64,000 nt of DNA from CAVUCH01 sp963739995. Its GTDB lineage: Bacteria; Acidobacteriota; Vicinamibacteria; Vicinamibacterales; JAENWD01. The first letter of the stretch is position 1, and every line of letters starts with the position of its first letter. The stretch is taken from the NCBI GenBank assembly GCA_963739995.1, contig CAVUCH010000018.1, positions 308,643 to 372,642 of the forward strand, given 5' to 3'. The notes under the pieces are model-generated. The model was not told where the DNA came from. It saw only the letters and a list, made by a program, of their open reading frames with translations, and made no database searches. A program made the position numbers and the translations under genes. Shown piece by piece: positions 34,471 through 43,968 of this stretch.

Positions 34471-35619
34471 TCACCCCCGGGGCAGGTCGCCCGCGAGAGC
34501 AATGAGCCGGCGGACTGCAGCCGGACACAGGTGGGCGGCCCGCGCAGCCCAGGACACGGCACGGGGTGACGCGACGAGCCCGCGCAAGGCACGGTTCATC
34601 CGCCACTTCGACCGAAACGCCTCCTGCCGTGCCCGGGCCAGCGCGGCGGGGGCATCGCGGACGTGTCCCTCGAGCGCTGCGATCGCGACCGCGGCGGCGA
34701 GTTCTGCGCCACGCACCGCGAAGTGCATGCCGTCCCCGGTCATCGGGTCGATGAATCCGGCGGCATCGCCCGCCAGCAGCAGGCCGTCCACGCCTGCGGC
34801 AGACGTGTCGACCGCGAGCGGACCGAGCACGGCGACAGTCGAGACGAGCCGCGCACCGGCAAACCGCGCTCCGAGCACCGGATCGCGCCGCAACGCTGCC
34901 ATCAGCAAGGCTTCGGGTTCCGCCAGCGCGCCTCCCCGCGGCTCCGACACGACGACGCACGCGTTGGTGAGCCCTCCGGGGACGGGAGCAACCCCGAGGT
35001 ACTGCCCGCAGCGGATGTGCATTTCGCCGAACCCGGCCCGGCAGGCCACATCGTCGAAATAGCCGCCGATCGCCCAGCGGCGCGGGCTCGCCGGGTGGTG
35101 CGCGATTCCGAGTTGGAACGCAAGCCGGGAGTGCCGTCCATCCGCGGCAATGGTGAGGGCCGCTGGAAGATCGTGCGCCGCGCCGCCGCTGCTCACCACG
35201 CGTACGCCCGTGACGCGGGGTCGCCCATCCCTCACCTGGACCAGCGGCTCCTGGACGAGCACCCCCGGTTCGAACGAGACCCCGGCCTGCACTGCGTGCT
35301 GAACGAGCATCCAGTCGAGGTCGCGGCGGAGCAATGACACCCCGTGCGAGCCGCGACCGTATTCACCGCACACGCGTGCGCCCCCCGCACCGGTGACGAC
35401 CATTCCGCGAATCGGGATCCCCGCCCGTGTGACGCTGCCGCCGATGCCGAGCCGCCGCAGGATGTCCAGCGTGCCCGGGTTGATCGTGTCGCCACAGAGC
35501 TTGTCGCGGGGGAAGGTCGCCCGATCCAGCAGGCGTACGCGGCAGCCCGCCCGCGCGAGCAGGAGCGCCGCAATCGATCCGGCAGGACCGGCGCCTGCGA
35601 TTACGATCTCGTCACGCAT
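34471..35619 (-). CDS. FAD-dependent reductase, geranylgeranyl reductase-like
   Basis: A 382-residue flavoprotein: dinucleotide-binding GAGPAGS (8-14), RDKLCGDTINPGTL for the family's CGG-type loop, and the second FAD motif LLLAGDAAGFIDPMTGDGMHFA (near 280-300). This is the geranylgeranyl reductase/aromatic-ring monooxygenase fold. Such proteins reduce isoprenoid chains or act as halogenase-like monooxygenases. Its stop codon side follows a KAS-type synthase with an 8-bp overlap, so the pair act in one pathway, probably lipid or polyketide tailoring. A specific substrate cannot be assigned. Confidence 0.85.
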   Translation of the reverse strand: MRDEIVIAGAGPAGSIAALLLARAGCRVRLLDRATFPRDKLCGDTINPGTLDILRRLGIGGSVTRAGIPIRGMVVTGAGGARVCGEYGRGSHGVSLLRRDLDWMLVQHAVQAGVSFEPGVLVQEPLVQVRDGRPRVTGVRVVSSGGAAHDLPAALTIAADGRHSRLAFQLGIAHHPASPRRWAIGGYFDDVACRAGFGEMHIRCGQYLGVAPVPGGLTNACVVVSEPRGGALAEPEALLMAALRRDPVLGARFAGARLVSTVAVLGPLAVDTSAAGVDGLLLAGDAAGFIDPMTGDGMHFAVRGAELAAAVAIAALEGHVRDAPAALARARQEAFRSKWRMNRALRGLVASPRAVSWAARAAHLCPAAVRRLIALAGDLPRG

Positions 35620-36919
35620 CCCATGCCCCGCCGGCGATACGCGTTCTCACGCGTGGCCCAGTACCGATTGCGCTGTTCTTGGAGCCGAACCCCAGGCAGT
35701 TGCAGAGGGCCGCTTCGGGCTCCGCCGTGCGGCCCGCAAGCGGGATGAAGTCCATGTCGCACGCGGGATCCGGATCCGTGAGGTTCGCGGTGGGAGGCAT
35801 GAACCCGCGGGAGAGCGCGAGCGCAGTCGTGACCACCCCGGCTGCACCGCTCGCGCCCTGCGGGTGGCCAATCATCGACTTGGTCGACGACCCAGGCACC
35901 CGCTCGGCCGAGGGACCGAACACGCGCCTGACGCACCGCGATTCGATCGCGTCGTTCAGGACGGTCGAGGTACCGTGATAGTTGACGTAACCGATCTCCT
36001 CGGGTGCACGCCCGGCCCTCCTGAGTGCGCCCTCCATACACGCGACGATCTCGATCCCGTCGGGATCCATCTGCACACGGTGGTAGGCATCGCAGGTCGA
36101 CGCGTAGCCTTCGACTGCCGCGTAGACGTGCGCCCCACGCGCGCGGGCGCGGTCCTCGCGCTCGAGCACCAGCATCCACGCGCCCTCCCCGAGCACGAAG
36201 CCGTCGCGTCCCCGATCGAAGGGTCGCGATGCCTCACCGCCGCGATCGTTGTACCGCGTCGACACGGCCCGCATCCTCGAGAAGCCGAAGATCATCCCAG
36301 GCGTGACACACCCGTCAGCACCGCCCGACAGCACAATGTCCAGATCGCCCGCCCGCAGCAGCGAGGCGGCATAACCGATCGCGTCGGTCGAGCTCGTACA
36401 CCCGGTCGACAGCACGTGGCTGATGCCGCGAAGGCCGAGCGAGATCGACAGCTCGCTCGACAGCATGCCGACGATGCCAATCGCGATGGCATAGGGCGTG
36501 ACGTGCTTGCCGCCCTGCGTGAAGAAGTCCTTGTATTGCGCTTCGCCCACGTCGATGCCGCCGCCGCCGCTCCCGATCAGAACGCCGGCGTTGGGCTCGC
36601 CAACCTGCAGACCGGCATCGTTCCAGGCTTCACGCGCGGCAATCACGCCAAGCAGGGCCGCGCGCGAGTACCGACGCGGATCAGCCCGGGATTCCCACGC
36701 GCCGGGCCCTTCTCCCGCCAGCGGTTGCGCGTCGGTCATGGTCAGCGGCGGCACTGGCGCGGCGACCCGGCAGGGGACGGCGGAAACGTCGAACTCGGTG
36801 ATCGTGCGCGTGCCGCTCACGCCCCGGCTGACGTGATCCCAGAAGCACTCACGGCCGACGCCGAAGCACGATGTGACGCCGATTCCGGAGATCACGATGC
36901 GCGGCGCGGCTGGGGGCAT
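35612..36919 (-). CDS. Beta-ketoacyl-ACP synthase (KAS II / FabF-type)
   Basis: A 435-residue thiolase-fold condensing enzyme with the complete Cys-His-His triad: STGCTSSTDA (C174), NYHGTSTVLND (H315) and KSMIGHPQGASG (K347, H352). The glycine-rich end NCLGFGSKNS is also present. It elongates acyl-ACP chains. Because the neighbour is a reductase-like flavoprotein and no other fab gene is near, it may serve a specialised lipid or polyketide rather than housekeeping synthesis. ATG at 36919 is selected over a longer shadow frame. Its promoter overlaps that of the divergent gene. Confidence 0.92.
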   Translation of the reverse strand: MPPAAPRIVISGIGVTSCFGVGRECFWDHVSRGVSGTRTITEFDVSAVPCRVAAPVPPLTMTDAQPLAGEGPGAWESRADPRRYSRAALLGVIAAREAWNDAGLQVGEPNAGVLIGSGGGGIDVGEAQYKDFFTQGGKHVTPYAIAIGIVGMLSSELSISLGLRGISHVLSTGCTSSTDAIGYAASLLRAGDLDIVLSGGADGCVTPGMIFGFSRMRAVSTRYNDRGGEASRPFDRGRDGFVLGEGAWMLVLEREDRARARGAHVYAAVEGYASTCDAYHRVQMDPDGIEIVACMEGALRRAGRAPEEIGYVNYHGTSTVLNDAIESRCVRRVFGPSAERVPGSSTKSMIGHPQGASGAAGVVTTALALSRGFMPPTANLTDPDPACDMDFIPLAGRTAEPEAALCNCLGFGSKNSAIGTGPRVRTRIAGGAWDA

Positions 36920-36939
36920 GTCTCTATAATACCGGTCGC
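36920..36939. promoter_or_regulatory. 20-bp divergent promoter region with overlapping -10 elements
   Basis: Only 20 bp separate two divergent start codons. On the plus strand TATAAT (36925-36930) precedes the ATG at 36940 by 9 nt. On the minus strand TATTAT (36931-36926) precedes the ATG at 36919 by 6 nt. Both transcripts would be leaderless and the -35 regions would lie inside the opposite genes, so the two genes may compete for polymerase. Confidence 0.55.
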
Positions 36940-37662
36940 ATGCGCACGCACCCGGCCGGCTTAGGTCCCGTCGCACGGGCAACCGCCTGGCTCGGCGGCG
37001 CGCTGTTCGTCGTGTCGCTCGCGTTCTTCGGATGGAGCTACGGCGTCCGGTTCGGGCGGAGTGCGCCCTCTGAGCCGGCCGATACCGCCGACGCGCTAGC
37101 GGCAAACGCCCTCCTGTTCACGATCTTCGCATTGCACCACAGCATCATGGCGCGTTCGGGCGCGAAGCAGTGGCTCATGCTGCGTGTCGCACCGGCGCTC
37201 GAGCGATCCGTGTACGTGTGGATCGCGAGCGTCCTCTTCATGCTCACGTGCGCGGCGTGGCGCGAGATCCCTGTCGTGCTCTATGACGTGCCCTGGCCCG
37301 CGAAGGGTGCGTGCCTGGTGTTGCAGGGGTGGGGGGTGTGGCTGACGCTGCGCTCGGCCGGGGTCATCGATCCTCTGGAACTGGCCGGAATCCGGCAAGT
37401 GCTCGGCCCGATGCGCCCGCCCTCATTCAAGGTGTTCGGACCGTATCATCGGGTACGACATCCGATCTATCTGGCCTGGGCGTTGATGACGTTCGGGACG
37501 CCGCTGATGACAGGCACTCGGCTCAGTTTCGCCGTGATCAGCACGGCGTACCTGATGATCGCGATCCCATTCGAAGAGCGGTCGCTGATCGAGGTATTCG
37601 GGGACGAGTACCGGGCCTACCAGGCGCGCGTGCGGTGGCGGATGCTCCCCGGCCTGTACTAG
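36940..37662 (+). CDS. Membrane methyltransferase of the ICMT/PEMT-like family
   Basis: A 240-residue polytopic membrane protein with about five helices. Family motifs are VFGPYHRVRHPIYLAWALMTFGTP (near 165-188) and FEERSLIEVFGDEYRAYQARV (near 207-227), the R-H-P and E-E-R pattern of isoprenylcysteine carboxyl or phospholipid methyltransferases. It probably methylates a lipid or small molecule with SAM. It is the divergent neighbour of the ketosynthase gene, and the two could share regulation. It lies 15 bp from the convergent zinc-finger gene. Confidence 0.85.
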   Translation: MRTHPAGLGPVARATAWLGGALFVVSLAFFGWSYGVRFGRSAPSEPADTADALAANALLFTIFALHHSIMARSGAKQWLMLRVAPALERSVYVWIASVLFMLTCAAWREIPVVLYDVPWPAKGACLVLQGWGVWLTLRSAGVIDPLELAGIRQVLGPMRPPSFKVFGPYHRVRHPIYLAWALMTFGTPLMTGTRLSFAVISTAYLMIAIPFEERSLIEVFGDEYRAYQARVRWRMLPGLY

Positions 37663-37677
37663 TGTCCCGGCCGCGTG

Positions 37678-37992
37678 TCATTCGTCGTAGTCCTCCGTGG
37701 GAAGGCCCGTGGGGATATCCTCCACGAAGATGAGCGAATGCTGGGACGGGATGTCGAACTTGCGGTGGCATGTCTTGCACGTGAGCGTGTCGTCGACCCG
37801 GACCAGATAATCCTTCAGCTTGCCGTACATCGCCCGATCCCGCTCGTCGGCCCCCGAAGGCACGCGGTCTTTCTTCGTACGGCGCAGCCAGCGCACCTGG
37901 TAGTCGTTGCGGCGGCCGCACCGCGGGCACGCGTAGTTTGCCGGCCGCATCTCGGGTCGTTCGGTGAAGAAGTCGCGTTCCTGCAGTCCCAT
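37678..37992 (-). CDS. Small zinc-ribbon protein
   Basis: A 104-residue protein with two CxxC pairs (CPRC at about 22-25 and CKTC at about 72-75) that likely bind one zinc ion, with a basic linker between. No membrane segment or enzymatic motif is visible. It may bind nucleic acid or a partner protein, but no family is recognised. It is convergent with the methyltransferase gene (15 bp away) and divergent from lon, with a 184-bp spacer. Confidence 0.65.
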   Translation of the reverse strand: MGLQERDFFTERPEMRPANYACPRCGRRNDYQVRWLRRTKKDRVPSGADERDRAMYGKLKDYLVRVDDTLTCKTCHRKFDIPSQHSLIFVEDIPTGLPTEDYDE

Positions 37993-38176
37993 GCGCGCAG
38001 GATATCAGACGCCGCAAACCGGACCGCCGCGGGCGGACCCGCGCGCCCGATGCACGCGGGCACGGCTTTTTCAGCCCTGCAAGGCACCAGCACCCACCCA
38101 CGATGCCATCCGGCGGCACCGCGGCAAACGCGTTGACGGCTCCGCGGACTTCCGATGAAATACCCACCAGGACCTC

Positions 38177-40531
38177 ATGCCCGAATCCCCATCGACCATT
38201 CCTCCGCTGCCGCCTGAACTGCCTGTGTTGCCGCTCAGGGGCACGGTGGCGTTTCCGCTGAGCGTGCAGCCGCTGGCGGTGAACCGGCCGGTATCGGTCG
38301 AATCGGTGAACCGCGCACTCGCCGGCGATCGCATGCTGCTGCTGGTGCTGCAGGAGGGAGAGCTCGACGATCCGGGCCCGGACCAGGTGAAGCGGATTGG
38401 CACGGTCGGCATCATCCGCCAGATGGCGCGCAATCCGTCCGGGCTCCACGTCATCGTCGAGGGCCTCGCCCGCGTGCGCGCCGACGTCGTCAGCCGCACC
38501 GGACTGTCGATGCGCGCGGTGATCCACGCCGAGCCCGAGCAGGTGGAGCGCTCGGTCGAAGTAGATGCGTACGTGCGGCGGCTGCAGGAGCAGGTCGATC
38601 GCGCCCTGACGCTTGCCAGTGGCTTCTCGCAGGAGCTTCGCGGGATTGTCGCCGCCATCGAAGACCCGCTGCGTCTCGCCTACCTGCTTGGAAGCCTGCT
38701 CGACATGCCAGCGGACGACAAGCAGAAGCTGCTCGAAGCCGACACGCTGCTGTCCAAGCTCGGGATGGTGTCGCAGGCACTCGCGCGGGAGATCGCCCTG
38801 CTCGAAGTGAAGGGGAAAATCGAGTCGCAGGCGCAGCAGGAGATGTCCGACGCGCAGCGGCAGTACTACCTGCGCCAGCAGCTCAAGGCGATTCAGGACG
38901 AACTCGGCGAGGGCGAGGGCGACGAGATCCAGGAGCTCCGGTCGCGCATCGAGAAGGCGAACATGCCGGAGGCCGTGCTCACGGTGGCAAATCGCGAGGT
39001 CGATCGCCTGGCGCGGATGACGCCGGCGTCGCCCGAATACCAGATGCTCCGCACCTACATGGATTGGCTGCTCGACATCCCGTGGAGCGTCACCACGGAC
39101 GACCGGCTCGATCCCGTGGAAGCGCGGCGCGTGCTCGACGAGGACCACTACGATCTCGACAAGGTGAAGGAGCGGATTGTCGAGTACCTCGCCGTGCGAA
39201 AGCTCAAGGGCGACATGAAGGGCCCTATTCTTTGCTTCGTCGGCCCGCCAGGGGTGGGCAAGACGTCGCTGGGCCAGTCGATCGCTCGCGCGATGAACCG
39301 CAAGTTCGTGCGCATCTCCCTGGGCGGCATACGCGACGAGGCGGAGATTCGCGGGCACCGCCGCACCTACATCGGGTCGATGCCCGGACGCGTCGTGCAG
39401 GCGCTGCGGCAGGCCGGCGCCGCCAATCCGGTGTTCATGCTGGACGAGATGGACAAGGTGACGGTCGGATTCCAGGGCGACCCGGCGGCCGCACTGCTCG
39501 AAGTGCTCGACCCCGCGCAGAACAACAGCTTCCGCGATCACTACCTCGAGGTGCCTTTCGACCTGTCGCGCACGTTGTTCATCGCCACGGCGAATCAGCT
39601 CGGCACACTGCACCCGGCGCTGCTCGATCGGATGGAGGTCATCCAGCTCTCGGGCTACAGCGAGGAAGAGAAGCTGCACATCGCGCGACGGTATCTCATC
39701 CCGCGCCAAGTGAGCGACCATGGCCTCAAGATCGAAATGCTCGCGATTACCGACGCCGCGCTGCGACGGGTGATCACCGAGTACACGCGGGAGGCTGGTG
39801 TCCGCAATCTTGAGCGGCAGATTGGCGCGATCGCACGAAAGGTGGCTGCGAGGGTCGCGAGCCGCACACCGGAGGAGGGCGAGACGCCGACCGAGACCGT
39901 CGATGGACCCAGCATCCCGGATTTCCTGGGTCCCCCGCGCATTCACCAGGAGGTGTCGTTCCGCACGTCGCGGCCGGGCGTCGCCACGGGCGTCGCGTGG
40001 ACGGAGACGGGGGGCGATGTGCTATTCATCGAGGCCACGCTGCTGCCGGGCGGGAGCTCGCAGATCACCCTCACCGGACAGCTGGGCAGCGTCATGCAGG
40101 AATCGGCGCGAGCGGCCGTCAGTCACATCCGTGCCCAGGCGAGCGCGCTCGGCATTTCGGCCTCGTTCCTCGACAAGCACGACTTGCACGTCCATGTTCC
40201 GGCCGGCGCCATTCCGAAGGACGGCCCGTCCGCCGGCGTGACCATCGCAACGGCCATCCTCTCGGCGCTCCGGAACGAGGCCGTGAAGGAGGAGGTCGCG
40301 ATGACGGGCGAGATCACGCTCACCGGCCTCGTCCTGCCGGTCGGGGGCATCAGGGAAAAGGCGCTGGCGGCACGCCGATACGGTATCCGCGTCTTCGTGC
40401 TTCCGGCGCTGAACCTGCCGGACATCGACGAGCTGCCGGCAGAGGTCAAGCGCGAGATGCGCTTCGTTCCTGCGCAGACTCTGGAGGATGTCCTCAAGGA
40501 AGCGCTACCCACGCCCGTTCCCGTCACCTGA
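38177..40531 (+). CDS. lon: ATP-dependent protease Lon
   Basis: A 784-residue Lon protease in the standard order: N-terminal substrate-binding LAN domain (about 15-200), coiled linker, AAA+ core with Walker A GPPGVGKTS (about 355) and Walker B VFMLDEMDKV (about 418), and the C-terminal Ser-Lys protease domain with the nucleophile in PKDGPSAGVT (serine about 684) and the lysine in VGGIREKALAA (about 727). Lon degrades misfolded and regulatory proteins. The length is normal and all catalytic residues are present. The ATG at 38177 follows a weak Shine-Dalgarno-like GGA. Confidence 0.97.
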   Translation: MPESPSTIPPLPPELPVLPLRGTVAFPLSVQPLAVNRPVSVESVNRALAGDRMLLLVLQEGELDDPGPDQVKRIGTVGIIRQMARNPSGLHVIVEGLARVRADVVSRTGLSMRAVIHAEPEQVERSVEVDAYVRRLQEQVDRALTLASGFSQELRGIVAAIEDPLRLAYLLGSLLDMPADDKQKLLEADTLLSKLGMVSQALAREIALLEVKGKIESQAQQEMSDAQRQYYLRQQLKAIQDELGEGEGDEIQELRSRIEKANMPEAVLTVANREVDRLARMTPASPEYQMLRTYMDWLLDIPWSVTTDDRLDPVEARRVLDEDHYDLDKVKERIVEYLAVRKLKGDMKGPILCFVGPPGVGKTSLGQSIARAMNRKFVRISLGGIRDEAEIRGHRRTYIGSMPGRVVQALRQAGAANPVFMLDEMDKVTVGFQGDPAAALLEVLDPAQNNSFRDHYLEVPFDLSRTLFIATANQLGTLHPALLDRMEVIQLSGYSEEEKLHIARRYLIPRQVSDHGLKIEMLAITDAALRRVITEYTREAGVRNLERQIGAIARKVAARVASRTPEEGETPTETVDGPSIPDFLGPPRIHQEVSFRTSRPGVATGVAWTETGGDVLFIEATLLPGGSSQITLTGQLGSVMQESARAAVSHIRAQASALGISASFLDKHDLHVHVPAGAIPKDGPSAGVTIATAILSALRNEAVKEEVAMTGEITLTGLVLPVGGIREKALAARRYGIRVFVLPALNLPDIDELPAEVKREMRFVPAQTLEDVLKEALPTPVPVT

Positions 40532-40573
40532 CGTGAAGCTCACTCCTCGCGTCGCTCATCCCTACCGATCGAC

Positions 40574-42004
40574 GTGACCGGGGGCCCGCCGATTACGCGT
40601 GTGCGCCCGGCGGCCTGGGCGCGGACGAGCGACGCCCTCACGGTGACGCTGCTGCTGCTGGCGGGCAGCGTCGCCCTGAGCGGCGGCTTTCGCGTCTGGA
40701 TCGGAAGCTGGCGAGTGTCGGTCACCTCTCCAGTGCGCGTGCTCGTCGCCGCGCTGCTGTTGGCCGGCATCCGTCACTGGTTCGTCAGGCGCCCTGCGCT
40801 CCCCGAACGACTCTGGGACGGTGCGGCGCGCCTGCTCCGGTCCGAAGCGCTGCGGGCGGTGTGGCCGGTCGCGATTGCGGGGCGCGCGGGGGTGGCCGCC
40901 GCAGGCCTCCTGGCAGTGTTCCTGGTCGGATATCCGATCGGGGAGCCGCGGTTCAGAGTTTCGAAGAATGAGCTGATCAATCTGCCAGCGCGGTGGGACG
41001 CCGGGTGGTACCTCACCATCGCGCAGGTCGGGTACCGATGGCATCCGGACAGCCGCGGTCAGCAGAACATCGCCTTCTTCCCTGCCTACCCGATGCTGAT
41101 GCGGGTCGGAGGCCGGATGCTCGGCGGAAGCACGACGCAGGTGGTGCTCGCCGGCGTGCTCGTCTCGTACGCCGCCTTTCTCGGCGCGCTGATCTACCTC
41201 TTCAAGCTGGCGCGCGCGCATCCGGCGCTCGGTTCCAGCGACCGGGCCCTCGCGGCGGTGCTGCTGCTCGGCAGCTATCCCTTCGCGGTCTTTTATGGGG
41301 CCTTGTACACCGAGGCACTGTTCCTGTGCGCCTCGGTGGGCGCCTTCTGGCACATGCGGCAGCAGCAGTTCTGGCGGGTCGCCGGGTGGGGGCTGCTGGC
41401 CGGGCTGACACGCCCGAACGGCGCATTCCTCAGCATGCCGCTCGCGCTGCTCGCCCTGACGGACGCCATCCGCCTCGAGACGGAGACCCGGTCGCGCGTG
41501 TACCACGCCGCTCGCGCGCTGCTGGCGTCAGCCGCACCGGGCCTCGGCGCCCTGCTGTTTTCACTGTTCATCTATCAGCTCACTGGCAACCCGTTCCAGT
41601 GGGCCGCCATTCAGGATCGCTGGGGACGCACGTCCGGAGTCGCATGGCAGTCGCTCGCCGGAGTGTTCGGGTACATAGGCGACCATGGCTTTTACGAGTA
41701 CCTGCGCGCCGAGGCGTCGAACTTCCTGAACCTGACGGCAGCTGCCTTCGCGGCCGTGCTCATCTGGCCGGTCACCAGGCGCCTCGGGGTGGCATACGGT
41801 GCCCTGGTCGCCATCAACCTGGCCGTTCCGCTCGCGCTGGGCGGCGCGATCTCGATTGGGCGCCTCACGGCCACCATGTTCCCGTTGTTCCTCTGGCTCG
41901 CAGCAGCCATTCCGGAACGCCGGCTTGGCGTGTGGGTGCTCCTGTTCGCGGTCGGCCAGGGGTTGATGGCCGTGCTGTTCTACACATGGCGCCCGCCGTA
42001 CTGA
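40574..42004 (+). CDS. PIG-V-like mannosyltransferase, GT-C type
   Basis: A 476-residue polytopic membrane protein with about ten helices. An N-terminal loop contains RWDAGWYLTIAQVGY (about 140-154), which resembles the signature of the PIG-V/mannosyltransferase family, followed by FFPAYPMLMR. These are GT-C enzymes that use polyprenyl-phosphate mannose. The start is GTG at 40574, 42 bp after lon. It could serve the same cell-surface glycan as the DPM-type synthase at 24143. The exact linkage is unknown. Confidence 0.8.
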   Translation: MTGGPPITRVRPAAWARTSDALTVTLLLLAGSVALSGGFRVWIGSWRVSVTSPVRVLVAALLLAGIRHWFVRRPALPERLWDGAARLLRSEALRAVWPVAIAGRAGVAAAGLLAVFLVGYPIGEPRFRVSKNELINLPARWDAGWYLTIAQVGYRWHPDSRGQQNIAFFPAYPMLMRVGGRMLGGSTTQVVLAGVLVSYAAFLGALIYLFKLARAHPALGSSDRALAAVLLLGSYPFAVFYGALYTEALFLCASVGAFWHMRQQQFWRVAGWGLLAGLTRPNGAFLSMPLALLALTDAIRLETETRSRVYHAARALLASAAPGLGALLFSLFIYQLTGNPFQWAAIQDRWGRTSGVAWQSLAGVFGYIGDHGFYEYLRAEASNFLNLTAAAFAAVLIWPVTRRLGVAYGALVAINLAVPLALGGAISIGRLTATMFPLFLWLAAAIPERRLGVWVLLFAVGQGLMAVLFYTWRPPY

Positions 42005-42098
42005 CGTGGCTGGAGTACGCCACGCACGCCGGCTCGCAGCCGCGCGCCGCCTCCGCTGGCTGGTGCGCATGTGAGGCGAGCGTCCCCGGAGTTGGCGA

Positions 42099-43274
42099 GT
42101 GATCTCCGGCGCTCCTGCACTCGTCTTCTACATCTCCGGTCACGGGTTCGGCCACGCCTCACGGGATATCGAGGTCCTCAACGCGCTGCACGCAATCGCG
42201 CCGCGCGTGCGCCTCGTCGTCCGCACATCCGCGCCGCGATGGCTGTTCGATCTGACGCTGCGAGCGCCAGTCAGGTGGTTGCCAGCCGAGTGCGACACGG
42301 GCGTCGTCCAGATCGATAGCCTGCGTCTCGACGCCTTCGAGACGGTTCGGCGCGCGGCTGCACACGCCTCCGCGCTCGACGACATGGCGGCCCGCGAGGC
42401 GGTGCTGCTGCGCGAGCTGCAGGCCACGCTGGTCGTCGGCGACATTCCTCCGCTCGCGTTCCTGGCAGCGCACCGCGCGGACGTGCCGTCGATCGCCCTT
42501 GGGAACTTCACCTGGGACTGGATATATGCGGCGTACCCGGACGCGCTGGCTGCGCATTCCACGCTCCTGGAGCGCATTCGCAGCGCCTACGCACACGCGG
42601 CGCGCGCGTGGCGCCTCCCGCTCGGCGGAGGCTTCGACGCATTCGGACGCGTCGAGGCCGTGCCATTCATCGCACGCCGCTCGATCCGCACAGGCGGGGA
42701 CGTTCGCGAGCGGTTCGGCCTGCCGAAGACCGGCGTCCTGGTGCTGGCCTCGTTCGGGGGATACGGTCTGCGTGACATCGACGTGGGTGCGCTCGCGTCC
42801 CTGCGCCGGTACACCGTCGTGGTAACCGCAAACGTACACGCCGCACGACGCGGAGACGATCCAGCCGGGGAGAAGCGGCCGGAGGCGGCCGGCGGACGGA
42901 TGTTGCCGGCTTCGGTGCGGTTCGTGGACGAGCGCGCCATCTACGCGGCCGGCTATCGCTACGAAGACCTCGTCCGGGCCGTGGATGTCGTCGCCACCAA
43001 GCCGGGGTACGGAATCATCTCCGAGTGCATCGCCAACGACACGGCGCTGCTCTACACGTCGCGCGGGCATTTCGCCGAGTACGACGTCATGGTCCGCGAG
43101 ATGCCGCGCTACCTGCGCTGCGGGTTCATCTCGAATGAAGACTTGTACGCGGGCTGCTGGGAGCCCGCACTGGACGCCGTGCTCGCGCAGCCCGCACCGC
43201 CGGAGCGTCCACCTGTGGACGGCGCCGACGTCGTCGCGCGGAGGCTGGCCGAGGCGCTCGCCGTCAATCCTTGA
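42099..43274 (+). CDS. GT-B glycosyltransferase (MurG/UGT-like)
   Basis: A 391-residue protein with YISGHGFGHASR (residues 11-22), the GT-B N-terminal motif, and a C-terminal nucleotide-sugar binding region (KPGYGIISECIAND, about 305-318). No transmembrane helices are seen, so it is cytoplasmic or peripheral. The start is GTG at 42099. It lies 94 bp after the PIG-V-like gene and overlaps the following methyltransferase (minus strand) by 11 bp tail to tail. Confidence 0.85.
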   Translation: MISGAPALVFYISGHGFGHASRDIEVLNALHAIAPRVRLVVRTSAPRWLFDLTLRAPVRWLPAECDTGVVQIDSLRLDAFETVRRAAAHASALDDMAAREAVLLRELQATLVVGDIPPLAFLAAHRADVPSIALGNFTWDWIYAAYPDALAAHSTLLERIRSAYAHAARAWRLPLGGGFDAFGRVEAVPFIARRSIRTGGDVRERFGLPKTGVLVLASFGGYGLRDIDVGALASLRRYTVVVTANVHAARRGDDPAGEKRPEAAGGRMLPASVRFVDERAIYAAGYRYEDLVRAVDVVATKPGYGIISECIANDTALLYTSRGHFAEYDVMVREMPRYLRCGFISNEDLYAGCWEPALDAVLAQPAPPERPPVDGADVVARRLAEALAVNP

Positions 43275-43968
43275 TGCAGGTGACGAGCGACCAGATCCGC
43301 GGGATGTTCACCTTCTCGATTGACACCGGCTGCAGCTCGGCCTGCGCGAGAAACCCCGGCAAATCCAGGTCGCACTTGAATCCGATGTGCACGGTAAATG
43401 GGGAGAGCATCCGTTCGGCCCACGACATGAGCCGGTTTGCGCTGCGGAAGTGATTCAGGATGACAATGCGCCCACCCGGCCGGCACACGCGCCGCATCTC
43501 GCGGGCTACCTGCACGGGGTCGGGAACGACGCTGATCAGATACGGGGCGTAGACGATGTCGAAGGAGTCGTCAGGGAAGGTCAGCCGTGAGGCGTCCATC
43601 TCGAGCAGGGAGACATTCCGCATTGCCTTCTCGGCCACCCGCTCGTGCGCCTTCTCGAGCATGGAGTCCGAGAGATCGATGCCGGTCACGGCGCAATCCC
43701 GCGGATAGAGCGCGAGGTTGATGCCGGTGCCGACCCCCACTTCGAGGATCCGGTCCCCAGGGGCAATCGCCATCCGCTGCATGGCCTGCAGCCGGCCCGC
43801 GTGCAGGGTCGGTCCGAACACGAGGTCGTAGACCGAAGCCAATTTGCCATAGACGCCGGCGACGAAGTCGGTTTCAACCGCGGTGACGGAGAGGGTGCGA
43901 GATGCGGCGTCGGCGCCGCCAACGAACTCGTCCGTCCCGCTACGGTCGAAACGCTCGAACAAAGCCAT
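43264..43968 (-). CDS. SAM-dependent methyltransferase, phospholipid N-methyltransferase-like
   Basis: A 234-residue class I methyltransferase with the SAM motif ILEVGVGTGINLALY (about 74-88), GIDLSDSML (motif II, about 96-104), and a post-II LISVVPDP region. The sequence pattern resembles the PmtA/UbiE group that methylates phosphatidylethanolamine or quinones. No membrane helix is seen. The substrate is unassigned. ATG at 43968; the first 45 residues form an N-terminal extension. Confidence 0.85.
   Translation of the reverse strand: MALFERFDRSGTDEFVGGADAASRTLSVTAVETDFVAGVYGKLASVYDLVFGPTLHAGRLQAMQRMAIAPGDRILEVGVGTGINLALYPRDCAVTGIDLSDSMLEKAHERVAEKAMRNVSLLEMDASRLTFPDDSFDIVYAPYLISVVPDPVQVAREMRRVCRPGGRIVILNHFRSANRLMSWAERMLSPFTVHIGFKCDLDLPGFLAQAELQPVSIEKVNIPRIWSLVTCIKD

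Noticed and set aside
37538..39946. 802-residue open frame opposite lon
   Set aside because: Antisense shadow. Lon on the plus strand has complete Walker and Ser-Lys motifs.
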